NCBI GenBank assembly: GCA_949752795.1
Contig: OX457068.1
Location: 56,795,582-56,859,581, forward strand
Direction: 5' to 3'
Origin: Hyperoodon ampullatus
Lineage: Eukaryota; Chordata; Mammalia; Artiodactyla; Ziphiidae
Length of the DNA stretch: 64,000 nucleotides
Under the pieces are notes generated by a model, which saw only the letters and a list, made by a program, of their open reading frames with translations, was not told the DNA's origin and searched no databases. The translations under genes were made by a program, and so were the position numbers. Position 1 is the stretch's first letter. The number at the start of each line of letters is the position of its first letter. Below are positions 36,061-48,516 of the stretch, in pieces.

Positions 36061-37729
36061 TGAAGAGAAGTAAAGAGTTGAAACATTTTTTTTCAGGTAA
36101 AATTAATAGGATTTAATTGATGGATCCAAGTGGACTTCATTATAGTCAAATTCATATAGTCATATAGTCAGTATATAGTCAAAATTTTCAACTTTTCCAA
36201 AGATTCTAGTGTTGCTGGTTCCTCACAATGCTCTTTTGGTTCCACATGGTACTAGTTCCCCAGCTGATCCTGTCCATTTAATCAAATCATTAGTTCTTAT
36301 CAGTTGTTTTCCCTGGACCAACCAACCGTTTAACTGATTGCATTTAGTTTGCAAATAGTAAACTTGTAAAAATATTTGTTGGTTTGAACCAAATCAATTT
36401 CCAAAATTTATGCTTCATTATTATGTGATCATCCATGCCCACAAGTCCTTATATTGTAAAAGATCATCAACCTAAGAGGTTGTACATCTCACAACAGACT
36501 TATTCAAATAGCTCAGGTTCTATGTAATTGTGGAATCAAACTGGGAGCTAAATTCATTTTATTTCAGATCTCTCATGGATGTATTTAACTAGTGGGAAAT
36601 CTGTTATGCTTGATCATATTTACACCAAATATCACAGGTAGATTAAGTGTTAAAAATAATAACTGGCTTCAGGGCATCCTACCTTCCTCCCACCAGTATT
36701 CTCATCCCTTCTCTTGCTGCCATTCCCTTTTCCTGCCTGTATCCCTCTTCTCTCTCAAAAGTAACCATAGACCCAATAATCAAAACCAGTATGCAGTCTC
36801 TTTCTCCTTATACATTTGTAATTTTCACAAATGTATGTGATATATGTGTAAATTTCCTTGGGAAAATTATATTACCCATTGATGACTGAATGAATGAAAG
36901 AATAAAAGTGGTTCAAAATAAAACAATCTATAATAGTGATTTACCAACTACTGGTAGCTTCAAGTAGATGCTTAGGCTTTGATGGAAGGTATTATTCACT
37001 AATAACGAGTTTAGAAAAGATTACTAACTTTTTCTTTCAAAGACTCATGTTTTATGACTCTATGATTGAGAAAAAATTAGTCAATGCAAGGTTAAACACA
37101 CAAAAATTAAATAGTTAAAAGAAACAACACTTCTATATAACTTATTAACATAACTTGTTAAGGAACAAAAATAAGGTTAAAGGGAGGCATTTTTTGGTGT
37201 TTTAGGCCAAAAACTACCTTGACAACTCATTTTTATAGAAATAGTCTTGATCATTTACTATCGAAGTTGTTGATTCTATAACCTGTAAGAGATATTTACA
37301 GATAATTAATCTCATTTAATCTTAAAGAGCATTCCTGATAATTGCATACTGCAATTTTCAACGTAATTATGAGAAAATAGGCTAAGAATGATTAAGGACC
37401 ATCTTCAATATTCAAAGCATGTAAACTGTTAAGCCAGCGTGTGAACTCAGATATCACATCATGCCACAGCTGCCTCAAATACAATACTATCATAAGGATA
37501 TTTTTGATATAAATCACATTATTTAAAGTAATAAAATTTACATGTGGTGAAATTATAATTTCCAAGGTTATATAAAAAAACATGCATTCCTATGTTATGT
37601 GATCTGAGAGGAAATAGAAAATATTCACAGCTATGTTTTGGTGGAAACAAATTTGAAATTAGTATAGCCTACACAAGAATAAATAAAACTTTAGAATTCT
37701 TATGAGGTGAATTAGCCTTAAGATTTTTT
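36061..37729. other. Unannotated AT-rich DNA
   Basis: Contains a small 'atagtcatatagtcagtat' tandem near 36140-36182. No other feature recognised. Confidence 0.5.
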
Positions 37730-40000
37730 TTTCTTTTAACATCCTTATATTGATTGCCATTTTCATTTAGATGCCTCTTTAAAATCTATCATTTTGCTAG
37801 ATGTCATCTCTTCCACCTCCTCTCAGGTTCTTTTTTAATTTTTTTTTAGGATTTTGCTTTTTAATATTATTAATTTTTAATTTTTTAGTTTTTTAAACAT
37901 ACTTATTTTATTATTTCGTTTTTTATCTGTTTTTTTAATTTTTATTGAGCATTTTTATTATTTAGTTTTATCTCTTTTACTGTCTACTCTTTTATTCCCT
38001 TTATTTAGTGATTACTCTAGGGCTCAGACATTTTAAATTAATATTAGATTACCTTCAAATAATATACTGCTTCACATGTACTACAAGGACCTTTAAATAA
38101 TGTATTCTAAATTGTTCCCTTACATTTTGTGTGCTGTTGTTGTCACATATTTTGCTTTTACATATGCTAGAAAACTACTAATTCATAATTTTGTTTTAGA
38201 AGTTGATACTTTATGGTATTTATATAAGAAAATAAATTTTGTTTTACTTTTATTCTTTCCAGTGCTCTTTATTTCTTTGTGTTTTTCTATTCCTATCATA
38301 ATTTTTCCTATTGGAGAATTTCCTTTAACATTTCTTGTAGAATAAGACTACTTGCAATGAATTTCCTCAGATTTTGTTTGAGCATGTTTTTATTTCTCCT
38401 TTACTAATGGATATTTTTCCTTGATCGAGAATTCTGGGTTGACAGAGTTTTTGTTCTGTTATATTTTTCATTTCAGCATTTTAATATGTCACTTCATCAA
38501 ATCTTCTTTGCATGTTTCTGATAAAACATAAGCTATAATCCTTTCTCTTATTCTTCTATACTGTGTCCTTTTTCCTTTGTCTTTTCTCATGATTTTCTTT
38601 TCAGATTTGATTCTCAGTAATTTGAACATAACATGCCTAGGTATGTGTGGAAAAGGGGAAATTTTATTCTGCTTCTAGTTCTCTGAGTTCTTAGACCTGT
38701 GGTTTGATCCAGTCATTAGTTTTGGAAAGTTCTTGGCTTTTGTTTCCTCAAATACTTCTTCTCTGTTTTCTACCTTTTCTTATAGAACTTCAATTATATG
38801 TGTATTAGACCATTTGATATTGCCCCACAACTCTAGGATCCTTTCTTCTCTCTAGGTTTTTACTATTCACCCTACCCTGTGTGATTTAGATTGCATAATC
38901 TGTATTGACTTGTCTTCAAATTAATTAATTATCTCATTAGCTGTGTTGACTTGACTGATGAGACCACCAAAGATGTTCTTTGTCTCTGGCAATATGTTTT
39001 TCATTTGTTGTGCTTTCATTTGATTTATTCATATAGTGTCCATTTCTCTGCTATAGTCATCCCCTTGATGTTGCATGTTATCTACATTTTAAATTAGAGG
39101 GTTTTTTTTAACATTTTAATAATATTTAACTGCCTGCTTATTCTAATATCTGTGACATGTCTGATTTCGATGATTGTCTCATCTCTTGAGACTGCATTTA
39201 TGTGTCATATTGGGTTGGCGAAAAAGTTTGTTTGGGCTTGTCCATAAGATGTTACAGAAAAACTGTAACAAACTTTTTGGCCAACACAGTATTATACCTT
39301 ATAATTTATTTGTTTGGTTGATTTTTAATTGAAAGTATGCCATCTTATGTAAGACAGTAGATACTCAAGTAAATCGTTTTTGTAATGCTTGGAAATGAGA
39401 ATAACTTTCCTATTGCTACATTTTTAGATTGTGGGCTTATTTTAATAAAGTCAGGAGTAAAGCTATGTTTGAACTTTGTGGTGCTATTGTTACCCTCAGG
39501 GCACTACAGATTTTATATTCTTCTAGTAATTACTTATATTAGGGTGTTGGTTGCAATCCCAGAGGTTATTTCCTCATTGTCTGACACTTACCCTTGACTT
39601 TGTGTCTTCTTCTTTGTGCTTTATCCCTGAGATAATGTCTCTTGATTCTCTCCCAGCTGTATCCCAGGGCTGTTTTTACTCTATGCTTGTTAGTCTGGTA
39701 GTGAAAATTTAAAGAGGGGAATATTCCTTGCTGTTCAGATTAGGCCTCCTTCTGAGTCAAACACCATGCCCCTGAGTCTCCAGCTGAAAACCTCACAAGT
39801 TTCCCCTAACTCTTTTTTCCCTGTGGAGTTAGGCCAACCTGTGTCCCTGTCTGTCTTCCAGGAAAGCTTTTCCCCTGTTCCTCTTCCATCAGTGTCCTAA
39901 GGCTTTTGTTCTGTATGAGAGATAGAAATGATGATTCAGGCAGTTTTTCTTCCATGGCTGCTGTACCCCTTCCTCAAGCAGCTTCCCACACCACAAGATG
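37730..40000 (-). mobile_element. Probable ancient L1 (L1M-type) sequence, reverse strand
   Basis: T-rich text with phrases typical of antisense old L1, such as 'gagaattctgggttgacag', 'tttctgataaaacataagc', 'acatgcctaggtatg', 'caattatatgtgtattagacc' and 'tttgatattgcccca'. The left part (37730-38000) is very T-rich and may be the A-rich end of the element. Strongly decayed. Call by recollection only. A mariner MITE interrupts it at 39208. Confidence 0.45.
39208..39291. mobile_element. Mariner-type MITE
   Basis: About 84 bp, nearly all terminal inverted repeat: left 'tattgggttggcgaaaaagt', right end reverse complement 'tactgtgttggccaaaaagt'. Bounded by TA on both sides, the mariner target duplication. 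No room for a transposase; such elements are moved in trans. Confidence 0.9.
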
Positions 40001-42569
40001 AGCTGACTCAGTATTCTTCCCAATCTTCCCTGTGAATTCCTGGTAAAATTCTTGAGAGAAAAAAGTCTTCAAGAGGAATACAAACACCCCTATATATGTC
40101 ATCCACAGGGACTTGCATACTCTGGCTCTATCTCACACACAGTCTTTTGTAATTCATTAAAACTTTAGCTGAATTCTTCCTGGCCTATTTGGCCTCTGGC
40201 ATCTGTCCTAGGTAAGCAAATGATCAAGATATGTTTCCCCTTGGAGGCATCCGTCTTTCCTCACAGTTAGCGTGAGTGAGTTACCCTGCCACCCTAGTTG
40301 TCTAATGGATTCAAGAAATCATTACTTTGCAGTTTTCTCAGCCTTTTTCTTGTTGTAAGAGTGGGAGTGATGCTTTTTCTGACTCTCTGTATCTTTGAGC
40401 TAAAAAAAAAAAAAAAGAAAACCACTGGATACCTTTTTAATATCAATTTAGAGGATGAGCAAAAGGGTTTGTAGGAACTATTTTCAAATAAAGAGTTCTT
40501 GGTAACAACAAAACTCACCTTTTCCCGCCACCCTTCATATGTTCACGTTTGTGCAATCTAGAAATCACACAGCCAGGTATTAAAATCTTCTCCAAGCCCT
40601 TGCTTTTTCTTGTTCCATGTATGCTTATCTCACACCTCTCTGAGATCATGTGATGTCTATCAGTTGCAGAACCTAGGATAAGAAGGACAGACAGGGACTA
40701 TTTATCTAAGGAGAGCAGAGGTGCTTTTGCTTTGGCATCTTTCTTCTCCCAGATACTGTTTTGTTTTCTGTCATCACCTGATGACCTTGTAGTTTTCTCT
40801 GATTTTTATTCACATGCCTCACACAATTTCGGAGAGAAAGGCCCAAAAGGGTCTAGAGGTCAAAGCATTTTCGGTAACCAAAAATTAATTTTTACTAAGA
40901 GTGTTCTCAGTCACTGACAGGAACTCAAGAGATACTACAGATATGACCAACAAAGTATAAAAACAGCTTTGAAGGCTTATATAAAATTATTATTATTTTT
41001 TGAATAGGAAGGGAAATGACTGAGCCAGTAGCAGTTGCTGTGTGTGGGTTTTGAGAGCTTTGTCCAGTAGTAAGGACAGACAGAGTCTGTGTCCTCTACA
41101 TCCTCTTAATTTAACTACTGTGTGACCTCTGTCATTTGTGAGTTCAGTAGGTAGGGGTGGAGTATGGTTTGAACTCATGAAAGGGAACTGAACTGTAGCT
41201 ATTACTTCATTAAGTTCAGATAAGTTTCTTCAAAAATAGATATTGAAATGAAAATTTTTTTAAATTCAAAATGCAAATCTGGCCAGAGTTGAAGTCAGCT
41301 AATCCAGGACTTGATTTTACCATTGATTTAAAACAGCTGATGACCTCAAAAATTTAATTAATCATTTATTAAATTTGCTTCAAAACTGATCAAATGAAAA
41401 ACAAAAAAAACTTATCCTTTCTTCTGTTTTTCATACATCTTTATCTCCATGATGCTGGAAATGTGGTTGAAGAGTAAAATGTGAAATATACACATACTTT
41501 AAACACAAATACTCAGCAATTTGTAGAGCCTCAATTTCTACTCAGTGAGTCCTTAAGGTATGATTTTTTTGGTATTATGGAGACACAGTTTGCACTGGTT
41601 ATCAGACTAGATTCCCAATCAATTTATTTCCTAAAAATTCTAGAGACAGTGAGAAAGGAAATTTAACTACTTTGTAAAAATCTTAATTCCAGCCAAAGTA
41701 AAAAAGAGAAGAGTAAGGTACATATGTCAATAAAAGGCGATGTCTTTATTATCAAAAGAAGTGCACAGTTTGGGAAAACTCAATGGAAACGAATTATTGG
41801 AAATAAAAATTACTACATTACCGTTTTTACCAATATTGACTTTTCATAAGAAGCAATTCAGCAACAAGACAAATTAATTCTAAAACACATAATCTTGCCA
41901 TATTGAACACATTCATTCAATAAGCTTTATCAGGATTATTACCTTCTGGTCCATAATCTGGTTATGCCACTTAATAATTCACTATCTTTGATGGAGCAAA
42001 CCAACGTTCAGAAGAAAGAAAAGTGGATAATAGGTGGAAGGCTTTTGTGTTCATAGTGTGGAGGCATGACATTTATAGATAAACACACCTGAGATGACCA
42101 TGCTTTCTCTCTAGTATATCCACTATAAAGAAAAGTCTCTCCTTCACTTTGCACCCATGCTATGATTGATAGGCAGTACCAATCACTTCATGGAACTTGT
42201 TGATGTTTGCTGTCATGACCTGAGCTCTGTGAAGTTTGTAATAGAGTGACAGAAAGGATTTCAGTTTGTTGGTAGTTTTCCTTAAGTAAGGTGGGATCTA
42301 GTGATACATGGGACTTAAACAAGAGAAAGCACCATAAATTCCAGTAGAATTTTCCTCAAACCAAGTCTATATCCACACTGAAACCGTACTAAGGCAAAGT
42401 AGGTACAATGAAGAATCGTGTGGCATCAGCAGCTGAGGTGAACTATTATCTTGGAATTTTTAAGAAATTTGATTAATAAAATAAGTACCCCATGACATTT
42501 ATATGTTTCAAAAGGCTTATTTACTTGAGAGTCCATGCCCATTACTTATTGCACCAACATTAAATTAAA
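40001..42569. other. Unannotated DNA
   Basis: No gene or repeat family recognised. An A-run lies at 40402-40416. Confidence 0.5.
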
Positions 42570-42632
42570 GGGTTCTTCATACTTATTTACTGACTGATTA
42601 TTAACTGAATGTTTACAATATATCAGGGACTG
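42570..42632 (+). mobile_element. MIR fragment, left part of a split MIR
   Basis: 'tatttactgactgattattaac' then 'gaatgtttacaatatatcag' matches the MIR core (…gagcgtttactatgtgccag…). The MIR resumes at 43231 after an insertion. The last 40 bases (42593-42632) are repeated exactly at 43231-43270. Confidence 0.7.
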
Positions 42633-43230
42633 GGGTGTACCCAGTTTTTTGTGCAGCTCAGCTGATCATGTGAATGAGAGTCTAATATTTGGAAGAGCTG
42701 TACTAGTTGTACAGATTGTCTCCTTCAAACTGGGTGGTTGTGATTTGACTGACCTGCTGCCCTCTAATACCACAGTGCAACTAGTTTGGGGAGAAAGCAG
42801 ATTTTATTGTTTAAAATCACTGTTTCACCCTGTTAATATAATGACAAAAGGAATGACTGTGCCAATAAAATGCATCTCCACCAAAAAAAAAAAAAAAAAA
42901 AAAAAGAGTAGAGAATTACCTTATATAGATGGTATGGACAACTAAGAAGGAAGGTATCAGCACTAGGTTTAATAGAAATCCTGGGAAAAATTAAGCCAAC
43001 AAACAGAAAAGAAAACAACAATTAAATTCAACAGAAGAAAAGTAATTGACTCATGAAGGTGACAATTATTAAATTTAAGATGTCTAGAGACTGGAACTTA
43101 ATGGAACAATTATAGGGCAGATAATACTTGGCAGAAGTTAAGATGTGATGGAACGTTTACTTTGTTTACTATCTATATGCCTTTTAAAAATAATCTTCTT
43201 ATGCAAAATTAAAAAAATAGTTTAAAACTC
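42633..43230 (+). mobile_element. Retrocopy insertion of unknown transcript, with poly(A)
   Basis: A 598-bp segment inserted into a MIR between exact 40-bp direct repeats. AATAAA at 42865-42870 is followed by an A-run at 42882-42905, as in a reverse-transcribed mRNA 3' end. A further 325 bp follow, ending in another A-rich stretch (43208-43230). The frame at 42649-42945 ends in lysines from the A-run and is not a credible protein. The source transcript was not recognised. Confidence 0.6.
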
Positions 43231-43330
43231 ACTGATTATTAACTGAATGTTTACAATATATCAGGGACTGTGATAAGCACTTTGGTAAATGTATATGTCA
43301 TCATCTTTGTCTTAAAAGCATTCACTATCC
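43231..43330 (+). mobile_element. MIR fragment, right part of a split MIR
   Basis: It starts with the exact 40-bp repeat of 42593-42632 and continues 'tgataagcactttggtaaatg' in MIR order. Confidence 0.7.
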
Positions 43331-43570
43331 AGTAGTAATAAGATGTATATAATAAATGGTATGACACAAATGTATTTCTATAGAAATGAGACAAATAGAA
43401 TAAGGATTTGTTAATTCTTTGTAAGAACTGGCTTGCTGGTGCATGGGGTGTATATATTTGACCTGAACAAACATCATATCTTAAAATGTGGAAGTCAAAA
43501 TTTGCATGAGTTAGGAATGGTACACTAAATTGATATGATAGGTATATGTGGAAAATAAAAGTATATTGAC

Positions 43571-43634
43571 TATATATAATATATATATATATATTATATA
43601 TATATATAATATATATATATATATAATATATATA
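43571..43634. repeat. (AT)n tract with palindromic interruptions
   Basis: TATA runs broken by 'aat/att' at regular spots. Capable of hairpin formation. Confidence 0.9.
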
Positions 43635-45984
43635 AGCTCCTCCTAGATTTAAGGACTACATTTCATTGTCGAGTATCATGTTTTTTGTTCAGAAAATAAA
43701 TGGAGTTGGTATATAAGAAAATAGTGGGCAGTGATGTCAAAAATTTAGTCTAGAATTAAACTGTGAAAACTATTGACCTCAATTCCAAGAAGTTTCTAAC
43801 ATAATTCTGCAGCTAATGGGCAAAATTATTGAAGGAAAATTTTTGTCTTAATAGCCACTCTGCACCTGTAAGTTCCATCAATTTAAAAGAATGATCCCCT
43901 ACAACTCCAGCATCTAATATAATTCCTTTCTCCATGGCTCTGATATATTCTTTGCCCTATTTTCAATGGACTTCTTGTCTCAGCAAATCTCAACTCCTGC
44001 TCATCTTATGGGACCTGATTTCAACATCCAATTCAGCTGAAAAGCTGGTATCTTCTCTACATCCCTCCCCCAGAATATAGATCCCATCACCAGTGTGCAC
44101 TAACAAAAAGTAGCATAAATGGAAAGTGTACATGGAACTTTGATGTGTGGACTGAAGTAAAGATATGCCTGCAGAATTTAGTGTCACTAGCAGTATACTC
44201 CAGAAGCAAGAGTGTATTAAAAACAGAGCATGATGGTGCAGAAGATGGACTGGTAGGGGGCTCTCTGAGCCCAGCACTCTAGCAGAGCAACAGGGACCCT
44301 GAAAATCCAAAATTCAACTTGGCCTTTCAGTTTGTTATGAATGCTTAGAACTTTTAAATACATGATAAATGGGTCTTCATTGGTATGATTATCCTCGACC
44401 TTGCAAGTAGAACATTAGTTGTTTCTATGCACAACAAATAATATTTATTCTTATAATGTTGTGTATGATAACTGATTATGTTATGTCTATTACTTAGGTA
44501 GAGTTAATGTTCTTTGAAGGAAGAAACTAGGCTATTCCAATCCCAGCAAAATATTATGCATACAATTCTTAATCAATAACTATTTTTACTGAATTGTGAA
44601 AATTATTTCAATAGTCAAGAGCCAAATTGTACAACTATGCTGTATTGTGCTGGGAACTTTTCTTCTGTGTTATAAATACATTGGAACATTTCCTGTAAAG
44701 ATTGCATCCAGGAAAATTCCCTATTTGTTTAAATAAAAATAAACATAACTTCTTATTATCTTAGGGCATTGAACGAGTGGAAAAGAATCTTAATAGAATG
44801 AATCAAGGCTTCTAACTGTCAGGAGGATAGCACTTAGATTAACATTCTTTTTCAGTTTGATGGAATGAACATTTAGGTTAGTAAAGACATGGTTTTTATT
44901 AAAATTCAGCCTCAATATTCATAATACATCCTCAGTTTCTATTAGGACCATTTTAAATAAGAGGGACTAGGTAACTCTGCAGGTCATTTCAGGGGCATTT
45001 TGAAGGACTTTTTCAGCAATATGTCATAGAGTTTAAAAATTTACTATTTCATGTCTTTCAGTTAATCATTATATTTTCTCTGTTGTCCTCCTTAAAAAAT
45101 ACAGGCAAGAGAAAAATACATCACAATGTTACTCTTGCCTTAATTTAAATGTGCTTATATGTTCTTACTCCCTTGAGGAAATTGGAGATCGGTATGCTTT
45201 AATTGAAGTTATACATAGGCATTGGCATCATGGGAGTTAAGCAAATCTGGTGGTAAGTTCAATTCACCATGGTGTGTCTAATTTCAATCTCTGAGACATA
45301 GATGAACAAGGAACGTATGTGTCTAACAAGAACATAAAAATATGTACACACACATTTTATTCACACACACATTTAATTCTATTAATTTTTGTATGATAAT
45401 TCTTTATTATTTAACTTAAAATTATTTGACACATTTTCAATGGCAGTATAATGGCTATTTTTATAGGTCAACCTATATAGATGGCAAGGCCCTTCTATAT
45501 GTCCCCTGAAATATTCACATTGTTTTTTCCCAGAGTTGGTACAGTTTATAGAAATGCCTGTAAGGCTACCCTATATAGCTTCAAAGATTAGAAGTCTACC
45601 ACAGCTATCACTGAGTGATAAGGAGACCTGCCATCCTGCCTTATTCTGCCCATCTTTCTGGACTGGAGAATTTCCTTTACCTTCCCTAGTGGCTTGGAGA
45701 AAATAGATGCATTATATTTCCACAAAGATGACTGTATACCGGCTAGTCTTTCAAGTCCAAGCTACCACATGGATTTTTGTTCTCCATGACCAGAAATGTA
45801 AATTTTGGCTTTTTCCTGAATCATGCCTCACCTTGTCTTTTCCTTAGAGTGCTGGACCTCTCCTGCTTACCTATGTCACCAGTTTGTTTTTACATTTTGA
45901 TCATTTCCTATGTCACTAGCTTGTCCTAGGAGGCAGGTAACATATCAGGATTTAACTACTTTCCCATTCTTTCCTGACCCATCT
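43635..45984. other. Unannotated DNA
   Basis: No repeat family assigned. The 106-codon reverse frame at 43990-44310 shows no recognisable domain and is not called a gene. Confidence 0.45.
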
Positions 45985-46456
45985 TTTTTTTAACAGTTTT
46001 AGGTTCACAGCAAAATTAAGAGAGGGTACAGAGATTTCTCATATACCCCCTTCCTCCACACAAGCATAACTTCCTCCATTATCAACATCCCCCACAAAAT
46101 GTTAGATCTTTTATCAAGGCTAATCCTACATTGACATACCATAATTCCCAAAGTCCAGAGTTTACATTACAGTTCATGCTTAGTGTGTGTTATCTGGGTT
46201 TGGACAAATGTATAATGGCATGTGTCCATCATTATAGTATCATACAGAGTGTTTTCACTGCCCTAAAAAATTCTGTGCCCTGCCTATTCACCCCTCTGCA
46301 CTAAACCTCTCATAAAAACAGATAATTTTACTGTCTCCATAGAGCTTCTTTTTCCAAAATGACATATTGTTAAAATCATGCAAATTATACTCTTTCAGAT
46401 TGGCTTGTTTCACTTAGTAATATGCACTTAAGTTTCCTTCATGTCTTTTCGTGGCT

Positions 46457-46512
<56 letters not shown>

Positions 46513-46910
46513 CTGAATGATATTTCATTGATTGGATGAACTAAAGTTTATCCATTCCCCTACTGAAGGGTATCTTGTTTTTTTTTTCTAAATGTTAGCA
46601 ATTATGAATAAAGCTGCTATAAACAGCTGTGTGCAGGTTTTTGCCTGTGCATAAGTTTTCAACCGCTTTGGGTAAATATCAAGGAACATGATTGCTGGAT
46701 TGTATAATAAGAATATGATTAACTTAGTAAGAAACTGCCAAATTGTCTTTGAAAGAGGTTGTACCATTTGGCATTCCCACCAGCTGTGAATGAGAGTAAC
46801 TGTGGCTCTACATCCTTGCCAGCATTTGTGTTGTCAGTGTTCCAGATTTTGGCCATTCTAAGAGATGCAACAGTATACTTTTTGAGAAGTATGTTTGAGA
46901 GGCATGTTAC
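45985..46910 (-). mobile_element. Old L1 (L1M-type) 3' end, reverse strand
   Basis: The right half, in reverse complement, gives the L1 ORF2 C-terminal text ('cagcaatcatgttccttgat', 'tttatagcagctttattcat'), comparable with the matching part of copies A and B near 7450-7560. The left half is an L1M-like 3'UTR ('acagcaaaattaagagag', 'ggacaaatgtataatgg'). Far more diverged than copies A and B, so a much older insertion. An (AT)n tract at 46459-46509 has expanded inside it. Confidence 0.75.
46459..46509. repeat. (AT)n microsatellite inside old L1
   Basis: About 25 AT units replacing the T-rich text expected after 'gtggcttgat'. Confidence 0.95.
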
Positions 46911-47164
46911 ACATTTGGCGCACATTGAGCCAAATGGTTTGCTTTTTTGCTGACACGTTGACTTTTAAATCTTCCACATTTATGGTATACTTTTGTAGTT
47001 TACATTTGTATTTTAGCTAAATGCATTTGTTGTGGTTATATTTTGTGTGGGCCAAGAGTAATAGCCCCTCAAGAAGTTTTGTCTGCCTGCACTTCTTCTA
47101 CTTCTCCAAGCAGGCCCCACACCTAGAGAAAGAGCCTGATGCTTGGACTTAGATTTGATTTGCT

Positions 47165-47345
47165 TGTCTACCACCGATTTGTGGTGAGCCTTCAAAAAGT
47201 TACTTCTCCTTTTTGAATTGGTTTTTCTTCTTTCTTTTCTTTCTTTTTTTTTTTTTAAAGAGAACTAATACTACCAACACCACAAGGCCTGTATCAAGAC
47301 TTGTATGACACAACATATTCATAACACTTAACAGAATCCCTACTT
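47165..47345 (+). mobile_element. MIR SINE split by a pyrimidine tract
   Basis: 'gagccttcaaaaagttactt' then 'ctcctttttgaattgg', and after a T/C tract (47223-47259) 'aaagagaactaatactacc', 'ggcctgtatcaagactt' and 'cataacacttaacag'. Both halves read in MIR order. Confidence 0.55.
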
Positions 47346-47499
47346 AATAAGAGTGATGAGTGAAGAGTGATGATCCAACAAAGGTATACACAACGGACAT
47401 AGCTTATTTCCAAAACTCTACACAGTCCTACCAAATATGCGTTATCCTCTTGACTTCATTTTCAAGACTTTATACTTTGGCATGAAGGGGACCAGATGT

Positions 47500-47960
47500 G
47501 CCATCCCAAAATTAGTCTGAGCTGAAGGCAATTAGAAAGAGCAGACACAAGAAAAACTCCTTACCTTCATCATAATTGCTTAAAAACAGGGCATACCTTT
47601 CCCTTTTGTAAAGGAAATTTCCATTTGTAAAAGTGTCCTTTTATCCCATACCAGGAAAAGGAGAATGAGAGGGAGATTACTTTTATCACCTGAGATGACT
47701 GGAATCTCCATAGCAAACCTTACTGAACTACCCTCTTTACCACATATTTCCTAGTCACCTTCCCACAACCCTTGCCCCCCTCCCCCCACCCCGCCCATTT
47801 TGGAAGCACAAATCTCCTTCTGCATGCTTTGTTAAAATGTTATCTAAGCCTCTGGATCTATCTGCCTCTTTGGATTTTCACTCCTTTTCTGTGAAGCTCC
47901 TATGTGTATATGTAATAAACCTTTTTATCCAATTAATCCATCTTTTAACAGGAAAACCTA
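47500..47960 (+). mobile_element. Possible ERV LTR, plus strand
   Basis: 'taaaggaaatttccatttgt', a C-rich stretch near 47770, 'tctggatctatctgcctctt' and the signal AATAAA at 47913-47918 followed by 'cctttttatcc' resemble the U3-R-U5 order of ERV1-type LTRs. No TG…CA borders or duplication confirmed. Confidence 0.35.
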
Positions 47961-48300
47961 TGTTTTCCTTCCCCTACAACCACCAGGGCTTGCTTTTTTC
48001 TTTACAAAGAAAATTGTGGTCTCTGTCTCCTTTCCAGTATTCAGGTTCTCCGCTTTGACTTTAGTGCTTACACTTTCATCTCTCAACCACTATTATCCAG
48101 CACATTCCTGTGACCTTCAGGATAAATAGCAGACCTTTTCATCCTGGATTACCTCTGTCATCAGTCTGGGCTTAGGTAGGTATCCCTCATCTAGTATTAG
48201 AACACAAGGATACTAAGGTCTACAAGGAGGTGGAAGAGTGGGGAAATGATTCCAAAGTAGTCTCAGATAGAGAATTTTAGGGTCTTAAAAACATGTATTG

Positions 48301-48516
48301 GGGGACTTCCCTGGTGACGCAGTGGTTGAGAGTCCTCCTGCCGATGCAGGGGACACGGGTTCGTGCCCAGGTCTGGGAAGATCCCACATGCCGCCGTGCG
48401 GCTAGGCCCATGAGCCATGGCCGCTGAGCCGGCACGTCCGGAGCCTGTGCTCCTCAATGGGAGAGGCCGCAACAGTGAGAGGCCCACGTACCGCAAAAAA
48501 AAAAAAAAAAAAAAAA
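48301..48516 (+). mobile_element. CHR-2-type SINE
   Basis: Head 'ggggacttccctggtgacgc', B-box 'cgggttcgtgccc', body 'gccgctgagccggcacgtcc', tail A-run 48495-48516. CpGs remain common, so fairly young. The flanking duplication is unclear. Confidence 0.92.

Noticed and set aside
42649..42945. 98-codon frame in the retrocopy
   Set aside because: No domain recognised, and the C-terminal lysines are the translated poly(A).
43990..44310. 106-codon reverse frame
   Set aside because: No motif, no splice or promoter context, and length is within what chance allows in 64 kb.
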